A DNA stretch of 64,000 nucleotides, taken from assembly GCA_022836615.1 (NCBI GenBank), contig MU405210.1, forward strand, positions 186,001-250,000, in the 5' to 3' direction. Position numbers and translations under genes: made by a program. The notes below the pieces were generated by a model. It had not been told where the DNA came from and did not search any database. It saw nothing but the letters and a program-made list of their open reading frames with translations. Source of the DNA: Annulohypoxylon bovei var. microspora. Lineage: Eukaryota; Ascomycota; Sordariomycetes; Xylariales; Hypoxylaceae. This document shows, piece after piece, positions 1 to 11,100 of the stretch (its first letter is position 1; each line of letters begins with the position of its first letter).

Positions 1-1041
1 ACCTGCCTACGGCATATTGCAGAGGTTGTCTATCATATCGATTGCATATATTCATTAAACATTGATAGGAAGGCCTTCGACCCAACCTCGAGTATAGCCT
101 GGTAGTAGATCTAGGTTGATGTACTGTACCTACGCATGGAATTCTTCTAGTCTTTCTACCTTCACCGCTTTCTACCAGGTTTAGGTGAGTACCTATCCAC
201 ATCAAGTACCTAGATAGGTAAGTACTGGTACAATGCTTGAACTCTGACCTGGATTACATTCGATATATGACATCTCCCAATACACACACGTACATAGCTT
301 GGCTGCACGAGGGTATACAATATGGATAGGACATCGTAAGGTACCTATATATATCAGATTTTATATACGTACCTCTGCTATCTGTAGAAGGCGACGATGC
401 CTTAGGTAGGAAATCCGAAGTCCCAAGTTCTAGAAGTCGTCGGTGTAGGTGGGCAAAGGCGAATAGTACGTGTAAGTGCCCTGAAGAAAAAAAAATTTGT
501 TCTAGGGAGCATTGAAATTTTATTCGAGGGACAGTGCCCAACAACTTCTTCTCTTTTTTTTTCTCTCCATACTACGTCTTAGTACAAATCTTTGGAGGGG
601 AAACACTGACAGGGTTGTGCCTTCCCCCACTTCGCCTCTCCCACCAGACTAGTCCAGTCTTTCTGCCCTCTCTCATCAAATTCCCCATCATAGTAGACCA
701 ACTTTACTTTCACCACTACAACTTCTCCTTCGCTTTTTCTTCCTTCGTCGTTGGACTAATTCCCAGTTCAACTTTTTCTTCGCATCAACCAATTCCATCA
801 TCATACTCACGCACTCGTTGTAACTTAAACACCATCTACAAGTTCTTCAAGCTGCTGACCTGTGATTTCAAGCGTCCAGCTCCACGCATAACCTCACTTT
901 AATCAATACCTAACTTTTTTTTATAATTCTGCCCCGACCCTATTTTTTTTCGCCGTAGTCTTGAAAGACCCCAATCAACCATCGACGCGTCCATTTGCGA
1001 ATCTAACATTACCTGTAACTTCCGCGACGGAAACATCAACA
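1..1041. other. 5' flank of NAP1, no gene seen
   Basis: No conserved coding region is visible. The left part carries TACCTA-type repeats (for example near 216 and 340). From about 540 to 960 the + strand is strongly pyrimidine-rich, as in many fungal promoters and 5' leaders. A CTAAC at about 910 followed by a T-run and GTAG near 957-960 looks like the end of a 5'UTR intron, but no donor could be fixed. An open frame at 534-902 is low-complexity (Ser, Phe, Pro) and unlike a protein. Confidence 0.5.
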
Positions 1042-2521
1042 ATGGCGGAACCTATTAAGAATCGACGTGCAGAGGTTCCTGCTCCGTATGTACCACCAAC
1101 ACCACTTACCTCCAGCTCAGCTGTATCTTTTGAGGGCACTGACGTCTAATTTCTCTCCGCAGCACTCCGCAGAATACACCTGCCAGCAATGCCCCGATTT
1201 CGTCTCATGCCCAACAACCGGGTGTTGCCAGCATTAAAGAAGGTAAGCCGATATATGATCCCGATGACAGGTCTATCTTGGAAGTATACTGTTGCTAACC
1301 TCATCTACGTTATAGAGGATCTTGATCGCGCCGCTGCTGCGTCTATCTTTGCCCAGAACCCACGACTAGTCCAGATGATCCAAGGCCGACTTGGCTCCCT
1401 GGTTGGTCGCTCTTCCGGTTACATAGAGTCGTTGCCTCCTGTTGTCCGTCGTCGTGTTGCTGGTCTGAAGGGTATTCAAAAGGATCACTCGAAACTCGAG
1501 GCTGAGTTCCAGGAAGAGGTTCTCCAACTTGAGAAGAAGTATTTCGCAAAGTTCACCCCCCTTTACGAGACGCGCGCTGCAATTGTCAACGGCAAGGAGG
1601 AGCCCACCGACGATCAGGTCAAGGCTGGTGAGGAAGATAATGAGGATGACGAGGCCAAGCCCGAGAAGGAAGAGACGGCCGACAAGCCTGCCACCGAGAC
1701 TACTGAGAATGTCGGAGGTATCCCTGAATTCTGGTTGTCTGCTATGAAGAATCAAATCTCGCTCGCTGAAATGATCACTGACCGTGATGAGACCGCTCTC
1801 CGCTTCCTTACTGATATCCGAATGGAGTATCTTGATAAGCCCGGATTCCGCTTGATTTTCGAATTCGCCGAGAATGAGTTTTTTACCAACAAGACTATCA
1901 CCAAGACGTATTTTTACCAGAACGAGAGTGGATATGGTGGTGACTTCATCTATGACCACGCCGAGGGTGACAAGATCAACTGGAAGGAAGGCCAGGATCT
2001 CACCGTTCGCATCGAGAGCAAGAAACAGAGGAACAAGAGTAAGCAAACTTGGGATACATCTATAATAACCCTTTACTAACCTAAATAGACACGAAGCAGA
2101 CCCGTATTGTTAAGAAGACGGTTCCGACTGAATCGTTCTTCAACTTCTTCTCGCCTCCTAAGGCACCCACCGATGACGACGACGATGCCGCTTCTGATAT
2201 TGAGGAGCGTCTTGAGCTAGACTACCAACTTGGTGAGGACATCAAGGAGAAGTTGATTCCTCGAGCCATCGACTGGTTCACCGGTGAGGCTTTGGCTTTC
2301 GAGGAGATCGACGACCTCGACGAAGATCAATTTGACGAGGAGGAGGATGATGAGGATGATGATCTCAGTGAAGATCGTGATGATGACGAGGAAGAATCCG
2401 ATGATGATGTTCGTTAACCACTTCACACTAACTAACCCCTGAAAAGATAGAAGGCTAATTTTCGATGCAGGATGACGGTGCGAAGCCGAAGCAGGAGACG
2501 CAAGAGTGCAAGCAAAGCTAA
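1042..2521 (+). CDS. NAP1: Nucleosome assembly protein NAP1
   Basis: Histone H2A-H2B chaperone that shuttles between cytoplasm and nucleus and assists nucleosome assembly. Exons 1042-1122, 1173-1242, 1316-2038, 2089-2408 and 2471-2521 give 414 residues. The start is the first ATG of the conserved N-terminus (MAEPIKNRR). The NAP core holds the dimerisation helix region (GRLGSLVGRSSGYIESLP, then VRRRVAGLKGIQK) and the earmuff region ending TVPTESFFNFFSPP. A strongly acidic tail follows (DEDQFDEEEDDEDDD), as expected for histone binding. The protein ends CKQS, a CaaX-like tetrapeptide as in animal NAP1L proteins (family knowledge); farnesylation here is inference. Exon 2 reads cleanly only with acceptor 1172 rather than 1162. 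Identification is firm; the first intron is the least certain boundary. Confidence 0.95.
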
Positions 2522-3234
2522 ATGTCGTCCTCGATTCTCGTTCGGTAACGCTTTCTACTTGATTCACGCCACGGATCCTGCTTGGGGGGGAGGTAAGGTT
2601 GAGTTATGACAGTCTCATCCTTTTTCAAACCCTTCTGTCGTTCTATCAGCCAGGGCAAATTTCATATCGCGAATTTGTCGACGCTCTACAGAGGTGATAC
2701 AGCACATGGTCTTTGAATTGAGGTGCAAAATAGACTGGCCGCTCCCATTAGGCTCTAGGCTGCTTTCGGAATCTCGTTCTGTATTGATTGATAATTCTCT
2801 TCATTGTTTTCCTCCAGCATACGGCTGGTCTGGAGTAGTTGGTTGGTAGGGCAGGTGGCAGCATATCATGAACAGAGACATCGGAGGTGGGCCCAAAAGG
2901 CAGACTTCATGCTGGCACCAAGGGGGGGAGGGTAAAGTGGCAGGCTCGTCAATAATGCAATTCAGACAGAGAATCACATGAACTTGACGGAAGTTTGCGA
3001 CTCGCATATATGTATGTACCTACATCGTACGTTGCATAAGGACTTGATTTTCCCATCCCTGCATAGGAGAACTCCACGCCAATACCATGCACACACTCGG
3101 AAGCGTAAACTCGGAAATGTAGGACACCTTGCTGACCAGGTTATATCCTATGCTATAACGTAACTCATAATTTAGATACACGTGTCTAAGTAATATTCCG
3201 AAGAGTTGCTAACCTTCAACTCACTACCTCAATT

Positions 3235-3268
3235 AAGTACTTAGAAAAGTACTTAGAAAAGTACTTAG
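3235..3268. repeat. 12-nt tandem repeat, 2.8 copies
   Basis: The unit AAGTACTTAGAA is repeated nearly three times without mismatch. The core AAGTACTT is itself palindromic. It lies about 620 bp upstream of SER33. No function can be assigned. Confidence 0.8.
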
Positions 3269-3458
3269 ATATTCAATCTAATTTATCTTGTCAGACGTTG
3301 AAAGAGTTTTGACTATTGAGGCTATGGAATTATTCTAGAAACTACCTACCTATTTAACTTGTTGGTCCGATTATAGTTAATACCTAGTAAATCTGGAGAA
3401 GAAAGTAAGTATAGCGCCTGTGGCACCCACATGGTTATCCATATGCCCGTATGATCCG

Positions 3459-3465
3459 TGAGTCA
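3459..3465. promoter_or_regulatory. TGAGTCA, distal Gcn4/CPC1-type site
   Basis: Exact TGAGTCA, embedded in the perfect palindrome CCGTGAGTCACGG, about 430 bp upstream of the SER33 start. TGASTCA is the established binding site of the bZIP regulator Gcn4/CPC1/CpcA that induces amino-acid biosynthesis genes. Its location before a serine biosynthesis gene fits; binding itself is inferred. Confidence 0.55.
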
Positions 3466-3781
3466 CGGCTGATTTACTATAGCGGTGTCCGATGACGGGA
3501 TTTGACCATGAAATGTTTATTTTTTTTTTCAAACACCTTTCCGAGTTCTAGTGTGTCGTGGCACCGAATAATAAAAGCTGGGTCTTCTAACTGGCATATG
3601 GTATGTATTACGTGAACCGATAGGCTGATGTGGAAGTGGGATTACTAGTATTCTGTAGGGGGAATTGTTATAGCGAATCATAAGTGCGCTAGCCAGAATC
3701 GTGTTATAAGACTTAATAAGACTTAAACCAAGTCGATCCAAAGCTAACAAAACAGCAAAAAGTTTTCCCGAGCTCGAGCTC

Positions 3782-3788
3782 TGAGTCA
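3782..3788. promoter_or_regulatory. TGAGTCA, proximal Gcn4/CPC1-type site
   Basis: A second exact TGAGTCA, 105 bp upstream of the SER33 ATG, a normal distance for a functional upstream site. The pair in one promoter strengthens the case for cross-pathway control of serine synthesis. Confidence 0.6.
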
Positions 3789-3892
3789 ATTTACATCCCC
3801 GTTCGGCTATACATATATATACCTAGTAATTATTCTTCTTCAATTTCTCCGTTTTAGCATTCTAGAATATATCATAAATCAGAATTGAAATC

Positions 3893-5720
3893 ATGGCTCA
3901 AGCAAGGAACATATTGAGGACTCCCGAGGCGGAATTGCCCCATCACCTAGAGGTCTCGACCTCGCCATCAGCTACTACAACTTTTCATTCCCCGCTATCG
4001 AGCTTTGGCGGGGCATTTCCTCTTCGAGGTCAGCCGAAGCAGCTTAAACCCTTTAACACCCAGGACATAAAGATCCTCCTGCTTGAGAATGTCAATCAGA
4101 GCGGAAGAGACATTTTGACCGGCCAGGGCTATCAAGTTGAATTCCACAAGAGCTCATTACCCGAAGATCAACTAATTGAGAAGATCCGGTGAGTGTTCTC
4201 TCACTTTTAAGTATAGTTAGCTATGCCGGGCTCTGATAATGAACCGCAGAGATGTCCACGTCATTGGCATTCGATCCAAGACCAAATTAAATGAAAAGGT
4301 CCTCCGCGAAGCCAAAAACCTCTTGGTAATTGGCTGCTTCTGCATTGGCACCAACCAAGTAGATTTGGAATACGCGGCTCACCATGGCATTGCCGTCTTC
4401 AACTCGCCTTTTGCAAACTCTCGTAGTGTGGCCGAGCTCGTCATCGCGGAGATAATCACTCTGGCCCGCCAGCTAGGTGATCGCTCCAATGAGATGCACA
4501 AAGGCACATGGAATAAGGTGAGCAGCAAGTGCTGGGAAATTCGTGGCAAGACCCTCGGTATGTGCTGTATTCACTCAGATTCGTCTTTACACCTGATCCA
4601 AGGGCTAATGCTAACCACACCGAAGGAATCGTTGGGTATGGACATATTGGCTCGCAACTGTCTGTCCTCGCAGAAGCTATGGGAATGTCAGTTATATACT
4701 ACGATGTCGTGAGCTTAATGGCATTGGGTACGGCTCGACAGGTGCCAACATTAGAGGCTCTCCTGACCGAAGCCGACTTTGTCACCTTGCACGTGCCAGA
4801 GCTACCCGAAACCAAGAACATGATGTCTGCCGAACAGCTCAAATTAATGAAGGACGGTTCGTATCTCATCAACGCCAGCCGTGGAACAGTAGTCGATATT
4901 CCGGCCCTCATCAACGCGATGCGTAGCGGTAGGATTGCCGGGGCTGCATTGGACGTCTATCCGGGCGAGCCGCGCGCAAACGGCGACTACTTCAACAACA
5001 GCCTGAACGGATGGGAAGAGGATCTTCGCAGTCTGAATAACATCATTCTAACCCCGCACATTGGTGGTAGCACCGAAGAGGCTCAGAGAGCGATTGGTAT
5101 CGAAGGTACGAAATATCTTAATTCGACGCCCCTAGACCTGCGAATTAACATGAGAACTGTTTAGTCAGCGACGCTTTGGTTCGATACATTAATCTAGGTA
5201 TCACTTTGGGCAGCGTTAATATGCCCGAGGTTAACATGCGCTCGTTGACGCTAGACGAGCCTGATCACGCACGAGTAAGAAGTCTTCAGCCTCTTGAAAA
5301 ACTGTGACCGCATCTAATTCGCCGCAGGTCATCTACATCCATAACAATGTACCGGGTGTTCTTCGCATGGGTTAGTGAAGTAGCAGTACATACGATTATA
5401 TCGGGATACTTACACCTTGGTAGTTAACGAAATTCTCGGCAACCATAACGTCGACAAGCAGATCAGTGATAGCAGGGGCGACGTAAGTTTTCCGATCTTT
5501 AGCTCGTGACTAATTCCTCTAAACTAACATATATCTGCAGCTTGCCTATCTCATGGCCGACGTCAGTGATGTCCAGACTAGCGATCTTAAGGAAATCTCC
5601 GACTCGCTCGAGGCTCTCGGCTGTAAGTACTAGTTTACAACTTCGCAATTATACAGCCTCGAAATATATGGAACTGACACATTTCGCATAGCTCGTATTA
5701 TGACACGCGTGCTGTACTAG
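3893..5720 (+). CDS. SER33: D-3-phosphoglycerate dehydrogenase
   Basis: Cytosolic enzyme oxidising 3-phosphoglycerate to 3-phosphohydroxypyruvate with NAD+, the first step of serine synthesis from glycolysis. Eight exons (3893-4188, 4250-4557, 4626-5105, 5165-5274, 5328-5370, 5424-5482, 5541-5622, 5692-5720) give 468 residues, the usual fungal length. The Rossmann motif GIVGYGHIGSQ lies at about 202-212. Catalytic-domain signatures INASRGTVVD (Arg near 287) and LTPHIGGSTEEAQ (His near 346) are intact. The last ~80 residues form the ACT domain (VIYIHNNVPGVL, then SDSLEALGSRIMTRVLY), the serine-feedback module. The 3' half is cut into small exons of 29-110 nt. Two TGAGTCA sites lie upstream. 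Identification is firm; SER3 versus SER33 naming is arbitrary. Confidence 0.95.
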
Positions 5721-5741
5721 GTCAAGCTCGTAGATGAAGCG

Positions 5742-5770
5742 GTAGGTGGTGGTGGTGGTGGTGGTGGTGG
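5742..5770. repeat. (GGT)n microsatellite
   Basis: About nine GGT units beginning some 22 nt after the SER33 stop codon, therefore probably in its 3'UTR. Confidence 0.8.
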
Positions 5771-6181
5771 ATGAGGCAAATAGTACTCTAAGAATCGGAG
5801 CGAAGGGAAAGGCGTTCAACCAAATGGAAACATAATCCTTGCATGATGGGCATATGAAAATTCAACTTCAATTCGGCCAGAACGGATACCCAGGAAAAAC
5901 TGCATGAGCACCTAGGTAGGCATGGTTAGAAAAGGGGTGGCGCGAGGTTCAACATGAAAACTACCCAAGGTACAATGGGTTAAAGCATCGGGTTTTTAAT
6001 AGCATGAAATTAGAAAATTATTTTTACTAAGAATTACTAAACGGATGCTTTTGTTATGTAGGTACTTTATTAAGCGCGATTTTTATTATATGTAGTTATT
6101 TCGGTTGTCTTCCTTATGGGGAGCTATATTACGCCGGTTCTAAGTGCTATGACGTGTACGAGAAGAACAATGGCATACCTA

Positions 6182-6200
6182 TAGGTAGGTAGGTAGGTAA
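6182..6200. repeat. TAGG tandem tract
   Basis: Four TAGG units in a row. The same TAGG/CCTA motif recurs across intergenic DNA in this window (for example 6923-6937, 26130-26150, 26980-27012, 29200-29213) and is discussed as a finding. Confidence 0.7.
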
Positions 6201-8179
6201 TACATGATGTCCTAAAGCTCGTAATTGTACCTAGGCGATCTCTAAGAAGTTGCTGGGTCAATTCATTATACCAACTGTTTCTCGTAGAGGTTTGTAAGCT
6301 TGTTGCTTGCGCTGATCCGCGTAGATCCGCGTAAAGGGAAAGGGGAGGTTGCGGATTAACGAGATACGAAACAGACATCGGTCGTGTAGCGAACGATGTC
6401 TATTTTCCTATGATTTTTCCTATGTGAGTTAGTCGTTGGAGATCCGGGGAAGGGGGTTGGTCGTTAAAGTCGGGTTTCTATGCATCATCGGGTCCGGGCT
6501 GACTTCCCCTGCAAATACGCCCGGGCGGTTTGTGAATCCAGAATGATTGAATGATCGATTAGATATCTGCTTATGAGGATGATACAGAAACATTTATTGA
6601 TACTCCGGTTGTAGTTTTCACCCCTATATACACTCCTTGTACAACTTCGAGGGGTAAAAAAAGAGAGAGAACGAGAACTTTACATATGGAATTGATAGCA
6701 TGGCAGCTACTTAAGTACCTGGAGAAACCTTGAATCTTTTGGTGCCGAGGCCGTTACCTACTATTTTATTAAACGGTCAAGGATCAAAGTATATACGTAC
6801 ATATGACATGGAGGTTACCTAAGGAGTCAAGTAGAAAGGAGAAGGAGCAGGAGCAGGGAGGAAGAGTCCCGTAGATCGAAACACCGGGTGCACCTACAAC
6901 TTCCCGAGCGTTTTATTTCTTACCTACCTACCTAAGTGCATACCTACTTTGATAAAGCAGCAACCTCTGAATGTTCAAATCGTAATATCTGCCTTGGACT
7001 GCTTGGATAGGACTCGGGACTGGAATATCTCTTGGAGAAATACAGGTGTTTAGGTAACATTAAACCGCATCATAAGCTATGTTCATGTTGTAATCCCACA
7101 TCCGGAATGACAATGTACTATGATGTATGCAGGTACATTACTTCAGATACATCCATGACACAAGCTGATTTGATCAAATTAAGCTGCCACAACAGCGCAT
7201 CAACGAAAATGGGAAAATGGACCTGCAGATTGGTCGCTTTGTCAACCGGTAGGACGCACGCACATTTCTGCAGGAAAAAGGAGCTAGATTCCCATGTGAG
7301 GAGCTGGAGGTTGAAGAGGAGGGTACATTGAATCGTGATGAAGAAGAAAGGAGAAGAAAGTACAGTATACACTATGTTAACATGTGGTGCACACCGCCTG
7401 CCAAAGTAACAAACACTCCATTAAGTTGGTTTTAGTCTTTGGTTTCGAACCTGAACGAGGCAAGTCCGTCCCGTCAAGCACAGTAGGTCCATCAGAAAAA
7501 GTGAAAGAATTATAAATGGCTGGAGTATGTGGAGGACCCTTTTTAAACAACCCCTCCCCTGTTTACTGGCTTCGAACTAGGCTCTAGTAGGAAACGCGTT
7601 CCCCTTTATTCCCTACCTCCCCTAAATTTCCATCATTGAAAGGCTGGATTCTACAGGCTCAGGCTTAGCCTCTGACAGAGCGATATCCATTGATCAAGTG
7701 CAGCTGTAGTGGGAGTGGACATGTAATAATCGCTAAGATATTACATTGTGCATTACAACGGTACACAATATCACAACGCGAACGGTGAAACTGGCCATCA
7801 CACTTTTTTTTCTCTTCAGTTGTGGGCAGCATATCAACATCATCTCTGCTTAACGGCCTGCTTCATCTAGGTCAACTTAGCCCAACTCTGCTACTCTGGG
7901 TCCCCTCTCCTCTTTATTTCTCATAGGCTCATACCTAGGTACAAGTTTAGTGGCTATAGGATTCTATTAGATAGTCCTTACCTCACCGTTTGTCGTTTGT
8001 GTCCGCCCAATTCGAATCCTCAAATCCTCAAATCCTCAAAACCTCGAAACCCCGGCCGACCGATACGGATGCCTTGTGCTATCGCCTTCCCCTAATAAAT
8101 ATCCCGCCATCCTAACGTCTATTGCGACGCGAATAAATCCAAATTCTTTATACTCGCACCGACTTGACATCAGCCTCTC

Positions 8180-11100
8180 ATGTCGCATAGCTACGATGTC
8201 GGTACGAGAGCTTGGCAGCCAGATGCCACCGAGGGCTGGGTGGCATCCGAGGTTGTCAAGAAGACCATAGATGGCGAGAAGGTTACCTTGGTCTTCAAGT
8301 TCGAGAATGAAGAGGTATGTTGATATGCGAAACTATATCGAAGCCATTTCTTGTCGGCGTCTTCGAGCTATAGCTGACCGCCAATCTATAATCTAGACCA
8401 AGACGATAACCGTCTCTGCGGAGGCTTTGCAAAACTCTAACGAGTCGGCGTTACCCCCGTTGATGAACCCTGCCATGCTAGAAGCGAGTGACGACTTAAC
8501 AAATCTGTCTCACTTGAACGAACCAGCAGGTACGCATAGTCCTGTCGACATTTGCAAGTCTAAATTCAGCCCCGATTACTGACCGATCTATACGTATAGT
8601 GCTTCAAGCCATCCGCCTTCGATATGCACAGAAGGAGATATACACATACAGTGGTATAGTGTTGATAGCAACAAATCCTTTTGCCCGAGTCGATTCTCTC
8701 TATGTCCCGGGCATGGTCCAAGTATATGCTGGTAGACAGAGGGAGACACAAGCCCCCCATCTGTTTGCCATCGCTGAAGAGGCGTTCATGTGAATATATT
8801 CTGATACTTATCGTTAGAATCCATACAGAGCTAACCTACACGTTTAGGAAAATGGTGAAAGATGGGAAGAATCAAACTGTCGTAGTTTCAGGGGAGTCTG
8901 GTGCCGGAAAGACAGTTAGTGCGAAGTATATCATGCGATACTTTGCTACGAGAGAATCGCCAGACAATCCAAAAGGCCGATCTAAGAAAGGTGCCGATTC
9001 GATGAGCGAGACGGAAGAGCAGATTTTGGCGACCAACCCAATTATGGAAGCCTTTGGTAACGCCAAAACCACCCGAAACGACAACTCGTCGCGATTTGGA
9101 AAGTACATAGAGATTATGTTCGACGGCAAGACGAACATTATTGGCGCTAGGATTCGGACGTACCTTCTCGAACGGTCACGACTTGTCTTCCAACCCCTGA
9201 AAGAGAGGAATTACCACATCTTCTACCAGTTCTTGTCTGGGGCGACGGATAAGGAGCGACATGAGCTAACCCTATTGCCGGTAGAGCAGTTTGATTACCT
9301 TAACCAGGGAAACTCGCCTACCATCGAGGGGATGGACGATAAGGCCGAATTTTTGGCTACCAAGAGCTCCCTCAAGACTATCGGTGTAGACGAGACTCAG
9401 CAGTCGGGTATCTTTAATCTCCTAGCTGGTCTGCTGCACCTAGGCAACGTTAAGATCGGTGCCTCCAGGAGTGACAGCGTACTAGCTCCTACGGAAACCT
9501 CTTTAGAGCGTGCCTGTGCTATCCTTGGAATCGATAACATAAATTTCGCCAAGTGGATTGTTAAGAAGCAGCTGGTTACTCGTGGCGAGAAGATCGTCTC
9601 GAATTTGACACAGCAGCAAGCTCTCGTTGTGCGAGACTCGGTCGCCAAATTTATTTATTCAAGTCTTTTCGATTGGTTGGTGGAGGTCATCAATAGGAGT
9701 CTTGCGACTGACGATGTCTTGAGCCGTGTTTCCTCCTTCATCGGCGTCCTTGATATTTACGGTTTCGAGCATTTCGCTAAGAACTCTTTCGAGCAATTCT
9801 GCATCAACTATGCCAATGAGAAACTGCAACAGCAGTTCAACTCTCACGTGTTCAGATTGGAGCAGGAAGAGTACGTGAGGGAGCAGATAGATTGGAAATT
9901 CATCGAGTTCTCTGATAACCAGCCATGTATCGATTTGATCGAAGGGAAGCTAGGTATCCTCTCCCTTCTCGACGAAGAGTCCAGGTTGCCTATGGGCGCA
10001 GATGAGCAATTCGTTACCAAACTCCACCACAACTTTTCGGGAGATAAGAACAAGTTTTACAAGAAGCCTAGATTTGGCAAATCTTCCTTTACCGTCTGTC
10101 ATTATGCCGTCGATGTCACATACGAATCGGAGGGCTTTATCGAGAAGAATAGAGATACTGTGCCCGATGAGCATATGGAAATTCTCCGCGCGACGACGAA
10201 TAAATTCCTTAGCCATGTGCTCGCTGCAGCATCTGCTGTTCGTGAGAAGGACGTTGCTGCTTCCGGCTCCGCGGTTGCCAAGCCCACAGCAGGAAGGAAG
10301 ATAGGAGTTGCTGTTAACCGCAAGCCGACTCTTGGTGGCATATTCCGTTCCTCGCTTATCGAACTGATGACTACGATTGGAAACACCAATGTCCATTATA
10401 TCCGTTGTATTAAGCCAAACGAGGCTAAGGTCGCGTGGAAGTTCGAGGGCCCCATGGTCCTCAGTCAGTTGAGAGCTTGTGGTGTCCTTGAGACCATCCG
10501 CATTAGTTGTGCTGGTTATCCCGGACGTTGGACCTACGAAGAATTTGCTCTGCGGTACTACTTGCTAGTTCCGTCAACCCGATGGCAGACAGAGATCAGA
10601 CAGCTGGTGAAAGAGATTCTCGCTCAGGCGCTCGGCTCCCTCACCGGTACCGGTACCGACACCTACCAGCTGGGTTTGACCAAGATCTTCTTCCGTGCTG
10701 GTATGCTTGCGCATCTGGAGAATCTCCGACAAAACCGCATGAGCGAGGCTGCTATCTTGATACAGAAGAACCTCAAGGCCAAATACTACCGCCGCAAGTA
10801 CCTTGAGGCACGAGAGGCCATCGTCTCCTTCCAATCACTCGCTAGAGCTCGCGCGATCAGATCCAAGGCACAGGAGTTGCGCACGGTCAAAGCTGCCACA
10901 ACTATCCAGAGAGTATGGAAGGGATCGAAGCAGCGAAAGGCGTTCCATCGGATCCGCAGCAGTGTCATACTCGTGCAGGCCGTCGCCAAGGGTTACCTGC
11001 GGAGAAAGGAGATCATGGAAACCCGCGTGGGGAATGCTGTTATTCTCATCCAGCGTGTGTGGAGATCGAGGCGACAAGTCCAGTCGTGGAGAAATTACCG

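Larger units (their letters stand above)
2522..3892. other. NAP1 3' region and SER33 promoter
   Basis: No gene is visible. It holds a short tandem repeat at 3235-3268 and two TGAGTCA sites, both listed separately. Composition is AT-rich and open frames are short and unlike proteins. Confidence 0.5.
5721..8179. other. 2.4-kb intergenic region and myosin promoter
   Basis: No conserved coding sequence was found. It contains a (GGT)n tract right after the SER33 stop (5742-5770), TAGG/CCTA tandem tracts (about 6182-6200 and 6923-6937), and a short ATCCTCAA tandem repeat at about 8016-8040 in the probable myosin leader. The open frames at 6124-6378 (-), 7032-7331 (+) and 7118-7372 (-) have no recognisable motif and overlap each other. 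A short lineage-specific gene or ncRNA cannot be excluded. Confidence 0.5.

Noticed and set aside
534..902. 122-codon plus-strand frame
   Set aside because: Low-complexity Ser/Phe/Pro reading of a pyrimidine-rich leader, with no domain and no good start context.
1366..2046. 226-codon open frame on the minus strand
   Set aside because: It is the antisense of NAP1 exon 3, which has clear family motifs on the plus strand.
7032..7372. Overlapping frames on both strands upstream of the myosin
   Set aside because: Mutually overlapping, AT-rich, no motifs; expected by chance in a 2.4-kb spacer.
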